This document shows, one piece after another, positions 32,979-35,557 of a stretch of 35,557 bases of DNA. The notes beneath the pieces were generated by a model. That model searched no databases, was not told the origin of the DNA, and worked only from the letters and a program-made list of their open reading frames with translations. Both the position numbers and the translations under genes were made by a program. How positions within the stretch are numbered: the first letter of the stretch is position 1; every line of letters begins with the position of its first letter. The DNA is from BNXB01 sp031548005 (lineage in GTDB: Bacteria; Bacteroidota; Bacteroidia; Bacteroidales; Azobacteroidaceae): NCBI GenBank assembly GCA_031548005.1, contig JAVBRK010000027.1, positions 1-35,557 of the forward strand, in the 5' to 3' direction.

Positions 32979-35557
32979 TTATTCGTTGGTTAGAAGCTTC
33001 CGGACCTTTACTCCATGATTTTCCAGCCGGATTTTGATCAGGTATATTCCCTGAGGGATTTGTACAGATTGCATGAAATGCTTGTCATGAACATCTTTCC
33101 GGAAAAATATCCTGTCGCCCAGGATGGTTATCAGTTCTATTCCCGATATTTCTTCCGAGGCAAACACTTCCAGAATATTATTTTTGATAAATGCGTGAAA
33201 CGGCTCTTTATCCCGTACAGATTCAATCCCTGTTGAAGACTCCAGAGTATTGATTTTCAACAGAAACCTCTCACCGCTTTCTTCCGGTTGATTTTTAAAT
33301 GAATAGGTATTACTTTCAAGTAGATTGATTTCTTTTTCCAGTAACTGGTCGACTAAGACTATGGAGGTATACTTATTTTCTTCCGAAATATTCACCGAAA
33401 GCTTTATGGAATCAGGGCTTTGACTCATGATCCCGATCGGAACTTCGATGTTGTTTCCGTGTTCGAACTGGATTACGTTTTTTATATTCGATGAATTGAG
33501 CGTGTACAGTTGAGGTACATTTTTTGAATCGGCGTTTATGAGGAATAATTGACGGATATCTTTGCCGGTAACAGGCAGATTTATTGCCGTCAGTACCCAA
33601 CTGCTGCCAGATTTACCGGAGGCATTGATATGTAAAATATCCGAAATGAGAAAGGAGTCGGCTCTTAATGGATGGTTTGTGTATCCCGGACGGGTAACGG
33701 ACGATGATACTGGAAAATTCAGATTGACAGTTCCACTTCCTTTAGTGGTGACAAAAAATCCCTGGTAAGATCCGATGTATTTTGTTAATCCGGCCGGAGA
33801 TCCCAGAATGAGACTGTAAATTTCAAAACTATTGTTGACGAATAAACGGTAATGATCTTCTATCGCCGAACTGTTTTGATTGTAAAATTCTTCAAAATCT
33901 AAAGAAGACAGGAATGGGTTCCCAATCATAATTTCAGTTCCGGCGGGTACCGGGACTGAAAAGTTACGGATGGGCCGGTTATTGGTATCTTCGGTAACGA
34001 AACGGTAAGATTCAGCGCCACGCCGGAAATCGTCGTATTTACGGGGTTCCACAGGTAATCCTTCCCGGTCGTAATAATAGTAGTAAAATCGGCTGGTCGA
34101 ATCGGGCATATAGGTATGTATCCGGTGCTTTGAATTAATGAAAGCATCTTCAAAATAGGGTATCTGGATGATTCCCTTCAGGTCATTGAGGTTCTTGTGA
34201 TCGTCTCCTCCCAATGCGCCGGCCAGGAATTCTCCGGCCCATACACTGATGGCATAGGCTTGTCGTTGTCCGATTTCAATGGCAGCCGTGTTTTCCGGAG
34301 TGTACCATTCTCCCACCAGAGTCGAGGTGTGATCCGGCTGGGATTTAAATCCCTGCTGCCACATATTGGGAAATCCCCCTACGGAAAAGTCTCCGGAAAC
34401 GGTTTTTTTCAAAGGTGCAGCCAGAGCATACCAACGTCCCCGGTTCATCGGAGTGGCGGAATAGGGATCTCCGTCTGTTTTGAATGTGTTGGTTGCGTCG
34501 TAATATCCGAAGTTGTATTGTATGTAAGCTTTGCGATATGTCAGGTAGTGTTGTTTGGCTACTTCGGCTCCAAAGTGAAACGTAATATCCCGGCATACCG
34601 GATCTCCGTAGATATCAGTACGGATTGTACCGATACTGTCTAACGAAGGGTAATAATCGGCATTTCCAGGTATGTGAACATCGGTGCAGGACCTGGGGAC
34701 GTCGTTCAGGCCGACGCCATTGGCATCGGTCCAGTTAGCCGGATTGTTCCAGTTGTTATCCATTGCATTTTTTTTCCAGTACATCAGGTCCGGAGTCGCT
34801 GTAACATGAGTCGGTTCGGACATGCTGCAACAGTTGAATAATCTTGCATCGATGGCTTCCGGAGATCCCGCAACCGCTCTTAAGTATCCGGATCTTTCAA
34901 ATGGTATGTTTAAATGAGCAGATGTTATAGTTGATATCGTATCCCATTGAGCATCAGGTCCCATGTCGTCATTTTCACTGAATAACCAGTTTACTTTCAG
35001 ATTTTGTCCTATAGGCGCTCCGTCATAATTTTTCACGGTCAGATTCAGTGGATCTCCCGGACAATAAGATTTTGGTCCGTCGATCATTATAGAGGGGATA
35101 CACAGATATACTTCAATATCATCGATCATCAGGTCGTTTCCGTTACCTCCCGGAGCATTGTTGTACAACGTCAGGGTGACAGACGAAGACGATCCGGTTG
35201 TAAACTCAAAGCCATATGGACGCCAGTTGGTCGCCGGGTTGGTCACTTTGGGAATACTGCCTGTATTATATTGAGCCAGTATCGTACCGTCTGCATCTGT
35301 AAGTACAAAAAGCAGATCAGGGTCGTTGAATACAACGCCTTGTCCCATATAATAACTTGTAGCCGGTGCATTCGGGTTGACTAAGTTAAATACCCAGGCC
35401 GAAAAATTCAGGTGTGCTCCGGGACATAAGTTGTTGATTTTAAGAGTGTAAAATTTACCTGCTTCGAAATCGGCATTGACGATCAATGAACGTCCGCTTC
35501 CCGGGCTAGTATGGTCGTTTGAATTTGTTCCATAATAAAAATAGTCTTCGTAATAAT
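32979..35557 (-). CDS. Large T9SS-secreted protein, N terminus outside the window
   Basis: The frame is open to the right edge, so at least 859 codons are seen and the start is missing; the first Met-like codon inside (TTG at 35486) is internal. The visible N-terminal part carries a beta-sandwich repeat (NADFEAGKFYTLKINNLCPG to DLMIDDIEVYLC, in pieces), similar to carbohydrate-binding or MAM-like domains. A second region holds WNNPANWTDANGVG, a pattern seen in large Bacteroidota surface proteins. The last 80 residues (ILEVFASEEISGIELI to GIYLIKIRLENHG) are a type A T9SS sorting domain. No enzymatic motif is visible. It is followed by the small two-helix protein gene. Confidence 0.8.
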   Translation of the reverse strand, partial: YYEDYFYYGTNSNDHTSPGSGRSLIVNADFEAGKFYTLKINNLCPGAHLNFSAWVFNLVNPNAPATSYYMGQGVVFNDPDLLFVLTDADGTILAQYNTGSIPKVTNPATNWRPYGFEFTTGSSSSVTLTLYNNAPGGNGNDLMIDDIEVYLCIPSIMIDGPKSYCPGDPLNLTVKNYDGAPIGQNLKVNWLFSENDDMGPDAQWDTISTITSAHLNIPFERSGYLRAVAGSPEAIDARLFNCCSMSEPTHVTATPDLMYWKKNAMDNNWNNPANWTDANGVGLNDVPRSCTDVHIPGNADYYPSLDSIGTIRTDIYGDPVCRDITFHFGAEVAKQHYLTYRKAYIQYNFGYYDATNTFKTDGDPYSATPMNRGRWYALAAPLKKTVSGDFSVGGFPNMWQQGFKSQPDHTSTLVGEWYTPENTAAIEIGQRQAYAISVWAGEFLAGALGGDDHKNLNDLKGIIQIPYFEDAFINSKHRIHTYMPDSTSRFYYYYYDREGLPVEPRKYDDFRRGAESYRFVTEDTNNRPIRNFSVPVPAGTEIMIGNPFLSSLDFEEFYNQNSSAIEDHYRLFVNNSFEIYSLILGSPAGLTKYIGSYQGFFVTTKGSGTVNLNFPVSSSVTRPGYTNHPLRADSFLISDILHINASGKSGSSWVLTAINLPVTGKDIRQLFLINADSKNVPQLYTLNSSNIKNVIQFEHGNNIEVPIGIMSQSPDSIKLSVNISEENKYTSIVLVDQLLEKEINLLESNTYSFKNQPEESGERFLLKINTLESSTGIESVRDKEPFHAFIKNNILEVFASEEISGIELITILGDRIFFRKDVHDKHFMQSVQIPQGIYLIKIRLENHGVKVRKLLTNE

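Overview
This 35.6 kb window comes from a chromosome of the phylum Bacteroidota, most likely order Bacteroidales; a gut genus near Odoribacter or Butyricimonas is a guess. Three things support the phylum. Promoters follow the Bacteroidota form (TTTG about 19-20 nt before TAnnTTTG) rather than TTGACA/TATAAT. The gene set includes gldH, ricT, a GH92/GH78 pair, Bacteroidetes-type sigma factors and classical menaquinone genes. Two proteins end in type 9 secretion (T9SS) sorting domains.

Layout, left to right. (1) 1-1650: a tyrosine recombinase that has lost its catalytic tyrosine end, facing the 3' end of a tRNA-Lys(UUU) gene; this looks like the scar of an integrated element. (2) 1784-7134: dacB (+), converging on the minus-strand run metF-holB-ricT-gldH. 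(3) 7296-10773: ilvE, a Tat-exported iron-sulfur aldo/keto reductase, an exported DUF6599-like protein and a small amidohydrolase-like protein, tightly packed on +. (4) 10696-13231: grpE-dnaJ-TrmH-family methyltransferase on the minus strand. (5) 13499-16783: an AT-rich secreted SGNH esterase with a T9SS tail, then a BlaI-type repressor and a BlaR1-like M56 membrane peptidase fused to DUF1573, behind two tandem operator palindromes. (6) 17099-20530: an ECF sigma factor (-), an NfeD/ClpP-class membrane protease (+) and archaeal-type phosphoglycerate mutase apgM (+). (7) 20531-22776: a patch of mobile debris between apgM and menG: hairpins, an IS630 copy with a -1 frameshift site and a mutated catalytic Asp, an IS-end-like sequence and a headless Rhs fragment. 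(8) 22777-26855: menG, a three-gene SsuABC/TauABC-like importer and menA, all on the minus strand. (9) 26889-35557: an orphan ECF sigma factor, two lipoprotein glycosidases (GH78 rhamnosidase, GH92 mannosidase), a small two-helix protein and the C-terminal part of a large T9SS-secreted protein cut by the window edge.

Most of the window is housekeeping. The parts most worth following are the importer nested between the last two menaquinone genes, the M56-DUF1573 fusion with its operators, the redox cassette downstream of ilvE with its barrel-less amidohydrolase, the T9SS protein with a sorting-signal-like small partner, and the decaying mobile patch. I see no CRISPR array, no rRNA and no recognisable complete defence system.
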